Shown here one piece after another: positions 52,782 through 61,756 of a stretch of DNA of 64,000 nt; position 1 is the first letter of the stretch; each line of letters begins with the position of its first letter. Below the pieces are notes generated by a model. The model ran no database searches. It saw only the letters and a list, made by a program, of their open reading frames with translations, and was not told the origin of the DNA. The position numbers and the translations under genes are program-made. The DNA is from an uncultured Lachnospiraceae bacterium (GTDB lineage Bacteria > Bacillota > Clostridia > Lachnospirales > Lachnospiraceae), in the NCBI GenBank assembly GCA_910577645.1, contig CAJTOL010000006.1, forward strand, positions 1-64,000. The letters run 5' to 3'.

Positions 52782-53519
52782 TTACCTCTCATCCGTATCC
52801 CAGTTATGATAAACCGCCTGCACATCGTCATCCTCATCTAACAGATCCAGGGTACGGTTGATTTTCTTAATATCCTCATCGCTTGTCAGTTCTACCCAGG
52901 TCTGAGGAATCATAGTGATATCCGCCTGAGCCATAGGGATCCCGGCAGACTCCAGGGCCTCCCGGACCGTACTGAAATCGTCCGGAGCGGTGAGAACCTC
53001 ATAGCTGTCCTCCTCCTCTGCAAAATCCTCTGCCCCTGCGTCTAATGCCGCCATCATCAGCTCGTCGGCATCCATGTCACATTCTTCTTTATCAATGATG
53101 ATCTGGCCCTTTTTATCAAACATATAAGATACACAGCCCGGGGTTCCTACGTTTCCGTCTCCCTTGGTAAAAGCGCTTCTTACATTGGCGGCTGTCCGGT
53201 TCTTATTGTCGGTCAGGGCATCTACAATAATTGCCACGCCGTTGGGGCCGTATCCCTCGTAGGTAATTACTTCATAGTTTACAGAATTGGCATCGCCTGC
53301 CGCCTTTTTAATGCCTCTGTCAATGGTATCGTTAGGCATGTTGTTGGCCTTTGCCTTGGCGATAACGTCACGCAGTTTGCTGTTGTTGGCCGGATCCGGC
53401 CCGCCCTCTTTCACTGCAACGGCAATCTCACGCCCGATTACTGTAAAAATCTTGCCCTTTGCCGCGTCATTTTTCTCTTTCTTATGTTTAATATTGGCAA
53501 ATTTAGAATGTCCTGACAT
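52782..53519 (-). CDS. yebC: YebC/PmpR-family regulatory protein
   Basis: A 245-residue member of the universal YebC family (MSGHSKFANIKHKKEKNDAAKGK start, GGPDPANNSKLRDVIAKAKANNMP, YEGYGPNGVAIIVDALTDNKNRTA). These were long called transcription regulators; recent work links them to translation of poly-proline stretches. The ATG is at 53519 with AAAGGAG about 12 nt upstream. It follows the lipoprotein gene by 32 bp. Confidence 0.94.
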   Translation of the reverse strand: MSGHSKFANIKHKKEKNDAAKGKIFTVIGREIAVAVKEGGPDPANNSKLRDVIAKAKANNMPNDTIDRGIKKAAGDANSVNYEVITYEGYGPNGVAIIVDALTDNKNRTAANVRSAFTKGDGNVGTPGCVSYMFDKKGQIIIDKEECDMDADELMMAALDAGAEDFAEEEDSYEVLTAPDDFSTVREALESAGIPMAQADITMIPQTWVELTSDEDIKKINRTLDLLDEDDDVQAVYHNWDTDER

Positions 53520-53551
53520 AAAATAAACAACTCCTTTTTCTCTCTTCCGTG

Positions 53552-54553
53552 TCAAATCCCTTCATATCTTAACACTATTGACTGGCTTTTGCAAGTGGGA
53601 ACTCCAAAAGAATCCGCTATAGACGCTGCCTTTTTAGCCGCTTCCTCCCCATTATCCTTCATCAGGATCTGGAGCTGCCAGTAATAACCATTGCAGTACA
53701 GGGCATACCGAACCTCATAATGGTAATCTGCTTCCTTTTCTGTATACAGAATCTCCGCCAGATAGTAGCTGGCTTCCGGATCCTGAGACGAATCCGCCAG
53801 GCCTGCGCCAAAGCTTATTAAGTCAAACTCTCCGCTGATTCCTGTATTTAAAATCAGATCCCTGCAGGCTTCCTCTGTGTCAATATAGGGAAAGATCTCA
53901 CGGGCCTCATCTGCAGGCATATGGATAATGTCCACTCTTCCCCCTTTTCCTGCAAAGCTGTCAATACTTCCATCTCCCTGGGCCTCCTGCTGCCAGCTTC
54001 CGTCGGGAAAGGTAATCTCAAACCCGTCCTCTCGATAAGAGGTATTATAATTCCAGGGATCTTTCGAATATTCATAGGCATTTGCCACATCCTCATAGGG
54101 GATAAAAGCGGACCATCCTCCGGCAGTCTCCACAAATATGGTTCCCGCCCCGCCGTCCTCCCGGATATAGACGGAATCTCCTTTTGTCAGGCCCACTGCC
54201 TCAAAATCCCTTTGAAGCTCTCCGTCCTCAGGCGTCCCGGCCACCTGTCCGGCCAGCCGGTAATCCTGAGGAGCTGATGCAAAGTCCACATCGTAAGCCC
54301 ATACATAAATTTTTCCTTCTACCATCACCCTGGCATCTCTAAGCGCCGGAGGCCCCTGAGGAGCGTCCTCAGAGGGAGACGGAGAGGTTTCCGGCGCTGT
54401 GGTAACCTCCGGCGGCGCGGCTTCCCCGGTGGTCTCTGCCGTTTCCGGCTGCTTTATCTCCTGGCTTTTACAGCCGCTTGTCCACACTGCCAGGGCCAGG
54501 GTGGCCGCCGCCACCCCTATTTTTGTCTTTGATAACCAATTCTTTAATTTCAT
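53552..54553 (-). CDS. Lipoprotein of unknown function
   Basis: A 333-residue exported protein with lipobox WTSGC (Cys28) and a Pro/Thr/Glu linker to about residue 70. Two globular segments follow: one of SH3-like size (VMVEGKIYVWAYDVD) and a C-terminal part resembling stress-related alpha/beta lipoproteins. I do not recognise the family. ATG at 54553 has GGAGAG about 7 nt upstream, 4 bp after the MATE stop. Confidence 0.7.
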   Translation of the reverse strand: MKLKNWLSKTKIGVAAATLALAVWTSGCKSQEIKQPETAETTGEAAPPEVTTAPETSPSPSEDAPQGPPALRDARVMVEGKIYVWAYDVDFASAPQDYRLAGQVAGTPEDGELQRDFEAVGLTKGDSVYIREDGGAGTIFVETAGGWSAFIPYEDVANAYEYSKDPWNYNTSYREDGFEITFPDGSWQQEAQGDGSIDSFAGKGGRVDIIHMPADEAREIFPYIDTEEACRDLILNTGISGEFDLISFGAGLADSSQDPEASYYLAEILYTEKEADYHYEVRYALYCNGYYWQLQILMKDNGEEAAKKAASIADSFGVPTCKSQSIVLRYEGI

Positions 54554-54557
54554 TCTG

Positions 54558-55922
54558 TCACTCTCCATTCTGTCCGGCCATTTTTCCCTTCAGCCTTTTC
54601 AGGCAGTAGTAAAAGGCCGGTATTAAAAACATATCTGCAAGGATCCAGGCGGCCGGGCTGCCAATGCAGGCGGCAGAATAGCCGAAAATGGGAACCAGAA
54701 TAAACCCTACTGCTGAACGTCCCACCATCTCGCAGACCCCTGCAATAATCGCAAAGGTGCTGTATCCCATTCCCTGGATAGCAAAGCGCATCACGTTGAC
54801 AAACACCAGGGCAATATAGAACATACTGTTGCCCACCAGGAACATCCATGCCTGATGGAGGATCTCCGTCTCCCCTGGGTCTACAAACAGCAAAGAAATC
54901 TGCTCCCCAAAGAAAAACAGCACTGCAAAAGCCAGGATTGAGTAGAGGACCCCCATAATACCGGCGTACCTGACGCCTTCTCTCACCCGGTCAATCTTTC
55001 CTGCCCCCACATTCTGTCCGGCCCAGGTAGCCATAGTTCCTCCCAGGGCGTCATAGGGGGAGCAGAAAAAGAATCCAATCCGGCCCCCTGCAGTAACAGC
55101 CGCCACAGCCATGGAACCAAGGGAATTGACAGCCGTCTGAAGAATTACATTTCCTATGGCGGTTATGGAATATTGAAATCCCATGGGAATTCCCATACTG
55201 CACAAGGTGAGCATAAGATTGCCGTTTACTCTCATCTCTTCCCTGGCCATCTTTAAAACCGGATATTTAGAACGCATAAACAGCAGGCACAGGGCTCCGG
55301 ATACTCCCTGAGAAATCACTGTGGCCCAGGCCGCTCCGGCAGGCCCCATCTTCAGGACAACGATCATAAACAGATCCAGGCCAATGTTTAATATGGACGC
55401 CATAAGCAAAAAGTAAACCGGAGTCTTGCTGTCTCCCAGGGAGCGGATAATCCCTGATGTCATATTATAGAGAAAGGTAGTAGGAATCCCCAAAAAGATA
55501 ATAAAAATATAGCTGTGGGCCTGATATAAAATATCCTCCGGCGTTTTCATCCAAACCAGAATATCCATACAGAGCGCGGAAACCACCACTGTCATTACCA
55601 CCGATACCCCTATGGCCAGCCAGGCGGCATTGGCCACAAACCGGCGCAGGCCCGAATAGTCTCTGGCCCCAAATTTTTGAGCTACCGGAATGGCAAATCC
55701 GCTGCACACTCCGATGCAAAAGCCATTAATCATAAAATTAACAGAGCCGGTAGAGCCCACTGCCGCCAGGGCGGTGACTCCCAGATATTTTCCTACAATA
55801 ATCGTATCTACCATGCTGTAAAACTGCTGAAATAAAAATCCTAAAAACATGGGAACCGCAAACCCTATAATTAATTTTAGGGGGGATCCCTCTGTCATAT
55901 CTCTTACTTTTTCCTGTGCCAT
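54558..55922 (-). CDS. MATE-family efflux transporter
   Basis: A 454-residue pump with about 12 membrane segments. Visible features are EGSPLKLIIGFAVPMFLGFLFQQFYSMVDTIIVGKYLG at the N-terminus and a paired second half (YDALGGTMATWAGQNVGAGK). MATE proteins export cationic drugs or metabolites using Na+ or H+. It starts a unit with the lipoprotein and yebC. Confidence 0.9.
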   Translation of the reverse strand: MAQEKVRDMTEGSPLKLIIGFAVPMFLGFLFQQFYSMVDTIIVGKYLGVTALAAVGSTGSVNFMINGFCIGVCSGFAIPVAQKFGARDYSGLRRFVANAAWLAIGVSVVMTVVVSALCMDILVWMKTPEDILYQAHSYIFIIFLGIPTTFLYNMTSGIIRSLGDSKTPVYFLLMASILNIGLDLFMIVVLKMGPAGAAWATVISQGVSGALCLLFMRSKYPVLKMAREEMRVNGNLMLTLCSMGIPMGFQYSITAIGNVILQTAVNSLGSMAVAAVTAGGRIGFFFCSPYDALGGTMATWAGQNVGAGKIDRVREGVRYAGIMGVLYSILAFAVLFFFGEQISLLFVDPGETEILHQAWMFLVGNSMFYIALVFVNVMRFAIQGMGYSTFAIIAGVCEMVGRSAVGFILVPIFGYSAACIGSPAAWILADMFLIPAFYYCLKRLKGKMAGQNGE

Positions 55923-55973
55923 TGCAGTTATGTCCTTTCTGAATCAAAATTCTTTCCTTTTGACACGCTTACT

Positions 55974-56001
55974 ATCATACCTCAAACGCCAAATTTTTCA
56001 A
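55974..56001 (-). promoter_or_regulatory. Promoter of the MATE gene
   Basis: Minus strand TTGAAA (55996-56001), 16 bp, TATGAT (55974-55979). Confidence 0.55.
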
Positions 56002-56078
56002 CCACTTTTTTCTTCCCGGGACATTTCCTGCATCGCCAGAAAAGAGGCCCTTTTCTTTGCCCGCTTTTAAATTTTCTA

Positions 56079-56123
56079 AGGGGATGCTGCAAAATGAAAC
56101 CATTTCATTTTGCAGCATCCCCT
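56079..56123 (-). terminator. 21-bp hairpin after the CorC-type gene
   Basis: AGGGGATGCTGCAAAATGAAA (56079-56099) pairs perfectly with 56103-56123 around CCA. It follows the CorC-type gene stop by 5 bp on the minus strand. The stem core GGGATGCTGCAAAAT is shared with the hairpin at 63051-63101. Confidence 0.75.
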
Positions 56124-56127
56124 GCTT

Positions 56128-57489
56128 TTATCTCTCTGTTTTTTCCTCTGTCTGCTGCTCCTCTTTACAGGGAAAAGCCCTGACAGACTGAATCATCTTA
56201 TTTTCTACCTTTAATATTCGGAATTCATACCCCAGACAGGTCACCACCGGCTCTTCCCCATCTTTCGGGATCCTTCCCAGTCTGGAAATCAAAAAGCCGT
56301 TGATGGTATCATAGACTTCTTCTCCTTCTTCAAAGGACAGCTCCAGTATTTTTGCCACCTGATCTAAAGAAGCCATACCGCTCATCAGGAAGCTGCCGTC
56401 CTCTTCTGCTGCAATCAGTTCTTCCTCCACATCATATTCATCCATAATGTTTCCCACAATTTCTTCCAGTATATCCTCCATGGTCACAATCCCTACCGTC
56501 TGCCCATACTCATCCACTACGATTTCCATATGGATTTTCTGGGACTGCATCTCCCGGAACAGGTTGTCCAAATTGCGGGTCTCCGGAATAAAGTGAGGCT
56601 CCCGAAGCAGCCTTGGAATCTGATCCAAAGAACGATCCTTGTATTCCTCCTGCTCAAAAAATACCACTGCATCTCTCATATGTAGGACGCCGATAATATC
56701 GTCAATTTCTTCCCGATATACCGGATAGCGGGAATTACTTCCTTCTTTCAGAATAAAATCCAGCGCTTCTCTTAAAGTAAGGCTGCAGTCTAACGCTACC
56801 AGATTTTTCCTGTGGGTCATAACATCCTCTGCGGTCTTTTCATCCAACTCAAAAATGTTGGTAATCATCTCCACCTCGTCCGCTTCCAGGACTCCCTGCT
56901 CATGTCCTTCATTGACCATGGATTTGATGTCCTCTTCTGTTACATTGTCAACGTCCTTATCGATATCCACGCCCCAAATTTTTAACACCAGCCTGGTGGC
57001 GCCGCTAATCAGGCCAGTGACCGGAGTCGTAAGAAACATCAGCCCTTCCACAATCCCTAAAAGCCTTTCTGACCACCCAATCGGATCTCTTAAACCCAGT
57101 TCCTTTGGGATAAGGATTCCAAAAGGCACAAACAGCAGGAGAATCACCACCGCTGATATCACAACAGAAGCAGGCCGGATCCACAGATTCCCGTTTGTAA
57201 ACTGTCCAAAAACCCCTGACTCCATCCAGACTGTCAGCCGCCTCCAGATCCCAAATCCCACTGCCATCTGCAGAGAATCGGTAATCACCAGCAAGGTGAG
57301 GACAAACCGTCTTGGATGGCCTGCAATCTGCAAAAGCCGCTTTGCCTGAGCATCGCCGCTTTCTGCTTTCTCTTCTAATTTGGCTCCGTTCACATTTTGA
57401 ATGGCCGCCCCAAATCCGTACAAAATCGCATTCAGTATCAAAGATGCCAGAATAATCACAATACTGATAAGCGAATAACCATCGTCCAT
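56128..57489 (-). CDS. CNNM/CorC-family membrane protein with CBS pair
   Basis: A 453-residue protein with four N-terminal membrane segments (CNNM/DUF21 domain), a CBS-domain pair (about 215-335: VMTHRKNLVALD, VVDEYGQTVGIVTMEDILEEIVGNI) and a C-terminal CorC/HlyC transporter-associated domain. Related proteins act in Mg2+ or Co2+ efflux. It lies upstream of the MATE unit on the minus strand. Confidence 0.88.
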   Translation of the reverse strand: MDDGYSLISIVIILASLILNAILYGFGAAIQNVNGAKLEEKAESGDAQAKRLLQIAGHPRRFVLTLLVITDSLQMAVGFGIWRRLTVWMESGVFGQFTNGNLWIRPASVVISAVVILLLFVPFGILIPKELGLRDPIGWSERLLGIVEGLMFLTTPVTGLISGATRLVLKIWGVDIDKDVDNVTEEDIKSMVNEGHEQGVLEADEVEMITNIFELDEKTAEDVMTHRKNLVALDCSLTLREALDFILKEGSNSRYPVYREEIDDIIGVLHMRDAVVFFEQEEYKDRSLDQIPRLLREPHFIPETRNLDNLFREMQSQKIHMEIVVDEYGQTVGIVTMEDILEEIVGNIMDEYDVEEELIAAEEDGSFLMSGMASLDQVAKILELSFEEGEEVYDTINGFLISRLGRIPKDGEEPVVTCLGYEFRILKVENKMIQSVRAFPCKEEQQTEEKTER

Positions 57490-57587
57490 TGGACTTTTAA
57501 CACTCCTTTATCTTGAAAATTTTGGTACTTTGCCCATCATACCATGTTTATTTCTGTTCGTCAATGGCGCCCGGGTAAGCAAAACAG

Positions 57588-57615
57588 CCTGGAACCGGGT
57601 TATGTATCCAGTTCC
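57588..57615 (-). terminator. Weak terminator at the mazF end
   Basis: On the minus strand CTGGAAC and GTTCCAG arms overlap the mazF stop codon and are followed by GCTGTTTTGC. Confidence 0.45.
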
Positions 57616-57947
57616 AGACTGACTTTTAAGGCAGTGTTCACTCTTTGCTGCAATTCCTCGTCTATATGACAGATCTTTTCCTTAAGCCTTTGTTTATCTA
57701 TGGTGCGGAGCTGCTCCAAAAGAATAACCGAATCCTTTACCATATTACACCGGTTTGTAGGAAGCTCCACATGAGTCGGAAGCTTCGCCTTATTCATTCT
57801 GGAAGTAATCGCTGCACATATAACAGTGGGGCTGTGTTTATTGCCCACATCATTTTGAATAATCAGAACCGGGCGGATGCCTCCCTGCTCAGAGCCCACC
57901 ACCGGCCTCAAATCTGCATAATAAATGTCTCCTCGTCTGATAATCAC
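57600..57947 (-). CDS. mazF: MazF/PemK-type endoribonuclease
   Basis: A 115-residue mRNA interferase close to B. subtilis NdoA (EndoA). It begins MIIRRGDIYYADLRPVVGSEQGGIRPVLIIQND and carries TVICAAITS and LLEQLRTIDKQRL. It uses GTG at 57947 with GGAGAG about 7 nt upstream. It follows alr, as in Bacillus, but the antitoxin gene normally between them (ndoAI) is missing: the 109-bp gap holds no frame of that size. Cognate control must lie elsewhere. Confidence 0.93.
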   Translation of the reverse strand: MIIRRGDIYYADLRPVVGSEQGGIRPVLIIQNDVGNKHSPTVICAAITSRMNKAKLPTHVELPTNRCNMVKDSVILLEQLRTIDKQRLKEKICHIDEELQQRVNTALKVSLELDT

Positions 57948-58056
57948 GTTTTCACTCTCCTATCCTTCGGATAGTATTGACATAAACGGCCCGGCGTATA
58001 CATCACCAAGTGTTCACATGACATTCTATGAGAAAAAACAGGCAGTCGTGCAAGCT

Positions 58057-59241
58057 TTACCGGCTAAGCAGGTCCTTCTTTCCCACTACGCTGCCATTTT
58101 TGATATAAATTCTGGGAACGCGTTTTCCAATATTGCATAAAATCTCATAGTGGAACCCACTTGACAGAAATGCCATCTCTTCCGCCGTAATGGACGCTTC
58201 TCCGTCCCTTCCTAAAAGAATAGCCTCCTCCCCTTCTTTAACCTGTGGAATGTGGGTAACGTCCACCATAAACTGGTCCATACAGACCCGGCCTAACACA
58301 GGAGCTTTCCTGCCTTTTATCAGCACATAACCCTTTCCTGACAATGCTCTGGAGTAACCATCCCCATATCCTGCCGCAATGGTGGCCACCCTGGTAGGGG
58401 CTTTTGCCGTAAAAGTTCCTCCGTAGCTTACGCTGGCTCCCGCCGGAATCGTTTTTACACAGGTAATCCGGCCCCTCCAGGACAGGGCAGGCATCAGCTT
58501 TACCTTTTCCTGATCCACCTCGCCGGAAGGGTACAGGCCATAGATGGAAATTCCGGCCCGCACCGCCGTAAGATCCGTTCCCAATGCTTCCAGAATACCC
58601 GCGCTGTTGGAACAATGGCGAACAGGAATCTCCAACCCCCTGTCTTCCAGGCTGTTTAAAAATTCCAGATAGGTTTTAAGCTGTTTTCTGGCCGGCTCTT
58701 TGTCTGCCTCATCTGCCTTTGCAAAATGAGTAAATATCCCTTCTATTATAATGCCGGGGCAGTCGGCTATCCGTTTTACCAGATCTGCCCCCTCCACGGA
58801 AGGCTCCATTCCAATACGGCTCATCCCTGTATCCACTGCCAGATGAATCCGGCCGGGAACCCTTAAGCGGCAGGCGGCTTTACCAAAAGCCCTGGCAGCT
58901 TCTTCTGTGAATATAGTAGGCCGGATTTCCCCTAAAAGCAGTTCTTCATAGCGGCTTTCATGGACTGGCCCCAACACCAGTACCGGCTTTTTTACTCCAT
59001 GGCGGCGCAGCAGCACTGCTTCGTCCCCAGCCGCTACCGCAAATCCCCATACATAGGGAGAGATGGCATCTGCCACCGCCTCAGCGCCGTGTCCATAGGC
59101 GTCCGCCTTCACCACTCCTATGATCTTTGTCTCCTCCGGCAGACTCTTTTTCATAGCTTCCATATTTTTACAGATAGCATCTAAATCCACTACGGCGCAG
59201 GTTCTGTCATAAGAAATGTTCTGTTTCTCCTGATTCATCAT
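58057..59241 (-). CDS. alr: Alanine racemase
   Basis: A 394-residue PLP enzyme making D-alanine for peptidoglycan. The PLP lysine is in GVVKADAYGHG (Lys45), and the second catalytic Tyr lies in SYGGTFTAK. Two adjacent ATGs follow GGAG; either is possible. The start overlaps the nnr 3' end by 35 bp. Confidence 0.95.
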   Translation of the reverse strand: MMNQEKQNISYDRTCAVVDLDAICKNMEAMKKSLPEETKIIGVVKADAYGHGAEAVADAISPYVWGFAVAAGDEAVLLRRHGVKKPVLVLGPVHESRYEELLLGEIRPTIFTEEAARAFGKAACRLRVPGRIHLAVDTGMSRIGMEPSVEGADLVKRIADCPGIIIEGIFTHFAKADEADKEPARKQLKTYLEFLNSLEDRGLEIPVRHCSNSAGILEALGTDLTAVRAGISIYGLYPSGEVDQEKVKLMPALSWRGRITCVKTIPAGASVSYGGTFTAKAPTRVATIAAGYGDGYSRALSGKGYVLIKGRKAPVLGRVCMDQFMVDVTHIPQVKEGEEAILLGRDGEASITAEEMAFLSSGFHYEILCNIGKRVPRIYIKNGSVVGKKDLLSR

Positions 59242-60799
59242 ATCTTTTCTCCTGTCTTAGATATCCTTTATCCACTGCTTCTCCTGCCATATCCGCCAGT
59301 TCTCCGGCCAAAAGGCTGGCATTTCCCTTTTTGTTTTTATACATGTCTCCGGCTATGCCGTGAACGTACACTCCCAGGGATGCTCCCTCAAAGGGCTCCA
59401 TTCCCCGGGCGCAGAAGGCTCCTATAATACCGGTCAGCACATCCCCGGAGCCGGCTTTTGCCAGCACATTGTTTCCGCTGGTGTTGAGATACCGCGCTCC
59501 GTCCTTATCTGTCACAACCGACGCCCCATCCTTTAGCACACAGGTGATTCCCCATTTTGCGGAATACTCTGCCGCTGTCCCGGGAACATCCTGCTGAATT
59601 TCTTGGATGCTTTTTCCTGTAAGCCTTGCCATCTCCCCCAAATGAGGGGTAATAATCACATTCTCTGTATAATACCGGGTTATCTCCGGGTTCCGGGAAA
59701 TGATATTTAAGGCATCCGCATCCACAATAATAGTGGAACAGGCGAAAGACAATACTCCTGCCACCAGTTCCCTGGCATAGGGCTCCGTGCCAATGCCGGG
59801 ACCCAAAACCACTGCATCTGCCCAAACACATTCTTTCTCCAAAAGCCTTCCAAACCTTTCCGTGTCCTCCCGGATCATTTCCGGAGAATAGGAAGCAACA
59901 ATCGCCTCCGGAAGCTGCTGCTGCAAAATTTCCCGGTTATCCTCAACAGTCAGTATTTTTACTAATCCTGCGCCGCACCGGTAAGCGGCTCTGGCGGCAA
60001 AATAAGCGGCTCCGCTCATATTTTTTGACCCGGCGGCCACTAAAACCCGGCCGAAAGTCCCTTTATTTGAGTAGGCCGGCCTTTCCGGTAGCCGTTTCAA
60101 ATCAGAAATATCATAGGCAAAACTCTTCTTTTCCTCCCAGAGTTTCTTTCCTGCCGCCTTCTGGCAGCTAAGATCGGAAAATCCAATCTTTCCTATGACT
60201 ACCCGTCCCGCAAAATCCCGCCCCGGAAAGAGAACCGTGCCGCATTTTTCCCATCCAAAGGTTACCGTCACATCTGCTTTTAACGCAATTCCCATAATGC
60301 TTCCTGTATCAGAATCAACACCGGAAGGAATGTCCACTGCCACTGTAATGCTTACCGGCTGCCGCTTTACCATTTCCATACAGTCCCGGTATTCCCCTTC
60401 TATGTTTCTCGTAAGCCCCACTCCAAACAGACCGTCAATCACTGCCCCGGAGAACCCTTCCTCCGCCTCCTGCCAGGACAGCATGGGAATCTCTAAGTTT
60501 TCTGCGATTTTTCTCTGAACGGTACATTCTGATGTCTCCTTTGCCCGATCTCCTGCCAGAATAATCGCCGCCTGATACCCTTCCTCCCAAAGGATTCTGG
60601 CGGCAGCCACTGCGTCGGCGCCATTGTTTCCGGTGCCGCACACTGCCCACACAGGCGTTTCTTTTTTTATACGTTTTTTCACTTCACAGGCCACACACCA
60701 GGCGGCCCGTTCCTGAAGAACCAAGGAAGGGATCCCGATTTCTTCTATTGTATATTGGTCAATAGCCTTCATCTTTTGTCCTGTTACCAGATTTCTCAT
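59207..60799 (-). CDS. nnr: Bifunctional NAD(P)H-hydrate repair enzyme
   Basis: A 530-residue fusion. The N-terminal YjeF_N domain epimerises NAD(P)HX (residues 1-215, VCGTGNNGADAVAAARIL), and the C-terminal carbohydrate-kinase-like domain is an ADP/ATP-dependent dehydratase (KAGSGDVLTGIIGAF). AGGAGG precedes the ATG. It lies between rex and alr in one minus-strand group. Confidence 0.93.
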   Translation of the reverse strand: MRNLVTGQKMKAIDQYTIEEIGIPSLVLQERAAWCVACEVKKRIKKETPVWAVCGTGNNGADAVAAARILWEEGYQAAIILAGDRAKETSECTVQRKIAENLEIPMLSWQEAEEGFSGAVIDGLFGVGLTRNIEGEYRDCMEMVKRQPVSITVAVDIPSGVDSDTGSIMGIALKADVTVTFGWEKCGTVLFPGRDFAGRVVIGKIGFSDLSCQKAAGKKLWEEKKSFAYDISDLKRLPERPAYSNKGTFGRVLVAAGSKNMSGAAYFAARAAYRCGAGLVKILTVEDNREILQQQLPEAIVASYSPEMIREDTERFGRLLEKECVWADAVVLGPGIGTEPYARELVAGVLSFACSTIIVDADALNIISRNPEITRYYTENVIITPHLGEMARLTGKSIQEIQQDVPGTAAEYSAKWGITCVLKDGASVVTDKDGARYLNTSGNNVLAKAGSGDVLTGIIGAFCARGMEPFEGASLGVYVHGIAGDMYKNKKGNASLLAGELADMAGEAVDKGYLRQEKRYDESGETEHFL

Positions 60800-60823
60800 C
60801 CCAGCCTCCTAACGCCGTATAAA

Positions 60824-60862
60824 ATGCCGGCAAAAGCGCTCCTGGCTTTCTTCTGCCGGCAT
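60824..60862 (-). terminator. Terminator after rex
   Basis: ATGCCGGC (60824-60831) and GCCGGCAT (60855-60862), with an inner AAAGC/GCTTT pair and TTTTATA after it on the minus strand. It lies 9 bp after the rex stop. Confidence 0.7.
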
Positions 60863-60870
60863 ATCCTGTC

Positions 60871-61551
60871 CTATTTTTTCTTTGCTTTTTCCAGAGCCTC
60901 CTGCTCTTCCTTATCCTGCATACTGCATACCCGGTAAGAAAGGCGCATTAAGCTTTCGGAAAGATGTACGTTTTCTACTACCACATCATCCGGCACCACC
61001 AAATCCGTGTGGGCAAAATTCCAGATTGCCTTGACTCCTGCCTTTACCAAACGGTCTGCAATCTCCGGCGCTTTGGTTTTGGGAATGGTCAGCGCAGCAA
61101 TCTGCACCTCATTGTCTACAATAAACTGCTCTAAATCTTCCACTCCCCGGATCTCAATGCCCCGGACCACCAGCCCAATAAGCCGGGGATTAATATCGAA
61201 CATTCCCTTAATAATAAAGCCGCGCTTTTCAAAGTTGGTATAATTTGCAATGGCCTGTCCCAGATTGCCTGCGCCGATAATAATAATATTATGCTGCCTG
61301 TCAATTCCTAAAATCTTTCCAATCTCCGCATAAAGATATTTTACATTGTAGCCATATCCCTGCTGTCCGAAGCCCCCGAAATTATTCAAATCCTGACGGA
61401 TCTGAGAAGCGGTGACTTTCATCCGGTTGCTCAGCTCATTGGAGGAAATGCGCTCTATTCCGTCCTCCAGAAGTTCTCCCAGATAGCGGTAGTATCTGGG
61501 CAGCCTGGATATTACTGCCCTGGATATTACTTTTTCTTCCACGTATTCCAC
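60871..61551 (-). CDS. rex: Redox-sensing transcriptional repressor Rex
   Basis: A 226-residue Rex protein. N-terminal winged helix (ISRAVISRLPRYYRYLGEL, VTASQIRQDLNNFGGFGQQGYGYNV) is followed by an NAD(H)-binding Rossmann fold (IIIIGAGNLGQAIANY). It represses fermentation and respiration genes until NADH rises. It uses GTG at 61551 with AAAGG nearby. Confidence 0.95.
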   Translation of the reverse strand: MEYVEEKVISRAVISRLPRYYRYLGELLEDGIERISSNELSNRMKVTASQIRQDLNNFGGFGQQGYGYNVKYLYAEIGKILGIDRQHNIIIIGAGNLGQAIANYTNFEKRGFIIKGMFDINPRLIGLVVRGIEIRGVEDLEQFIVDNEVQIAALTIPKTKAPEIADRLVKAGVKAIWNFAHTDLVVPDDVVVENVHLSESLMRLSYRVCSMQDKEEQEALEKAKKK

Positions 61552-61579
61552 CTGACCTTTCTATCATTTACCTGGTTCT

Positions 61580-61608
61580 ATTATAGAATTTTGTCAAATT
61601 CCTGTCAA
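61580..61608 (-). promoter_or_regulatory. rex promoter
   Basis: Minus strand TTGACA (61603-61608), 17 bp, TATAAT (61580-61585): full consensus. A TTGTGAAAAAG sequence just upstream (near 61610-61622) resembles half of a Rex site. Confidence 0.8.
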
Positions 61609-61756
61609 ATCTTTTTCACAAACTTATTCCATTGTTGCAAAAAAGATACCGGTATATTATACTTATCTGTAGTTTTTACATTTTCAGCACCTTTTTCTTT
61701 GATTTATTTGAAAGTTGAGTTTATTTATTAATCTTACAGAAAGTTGGAATCCCTTC

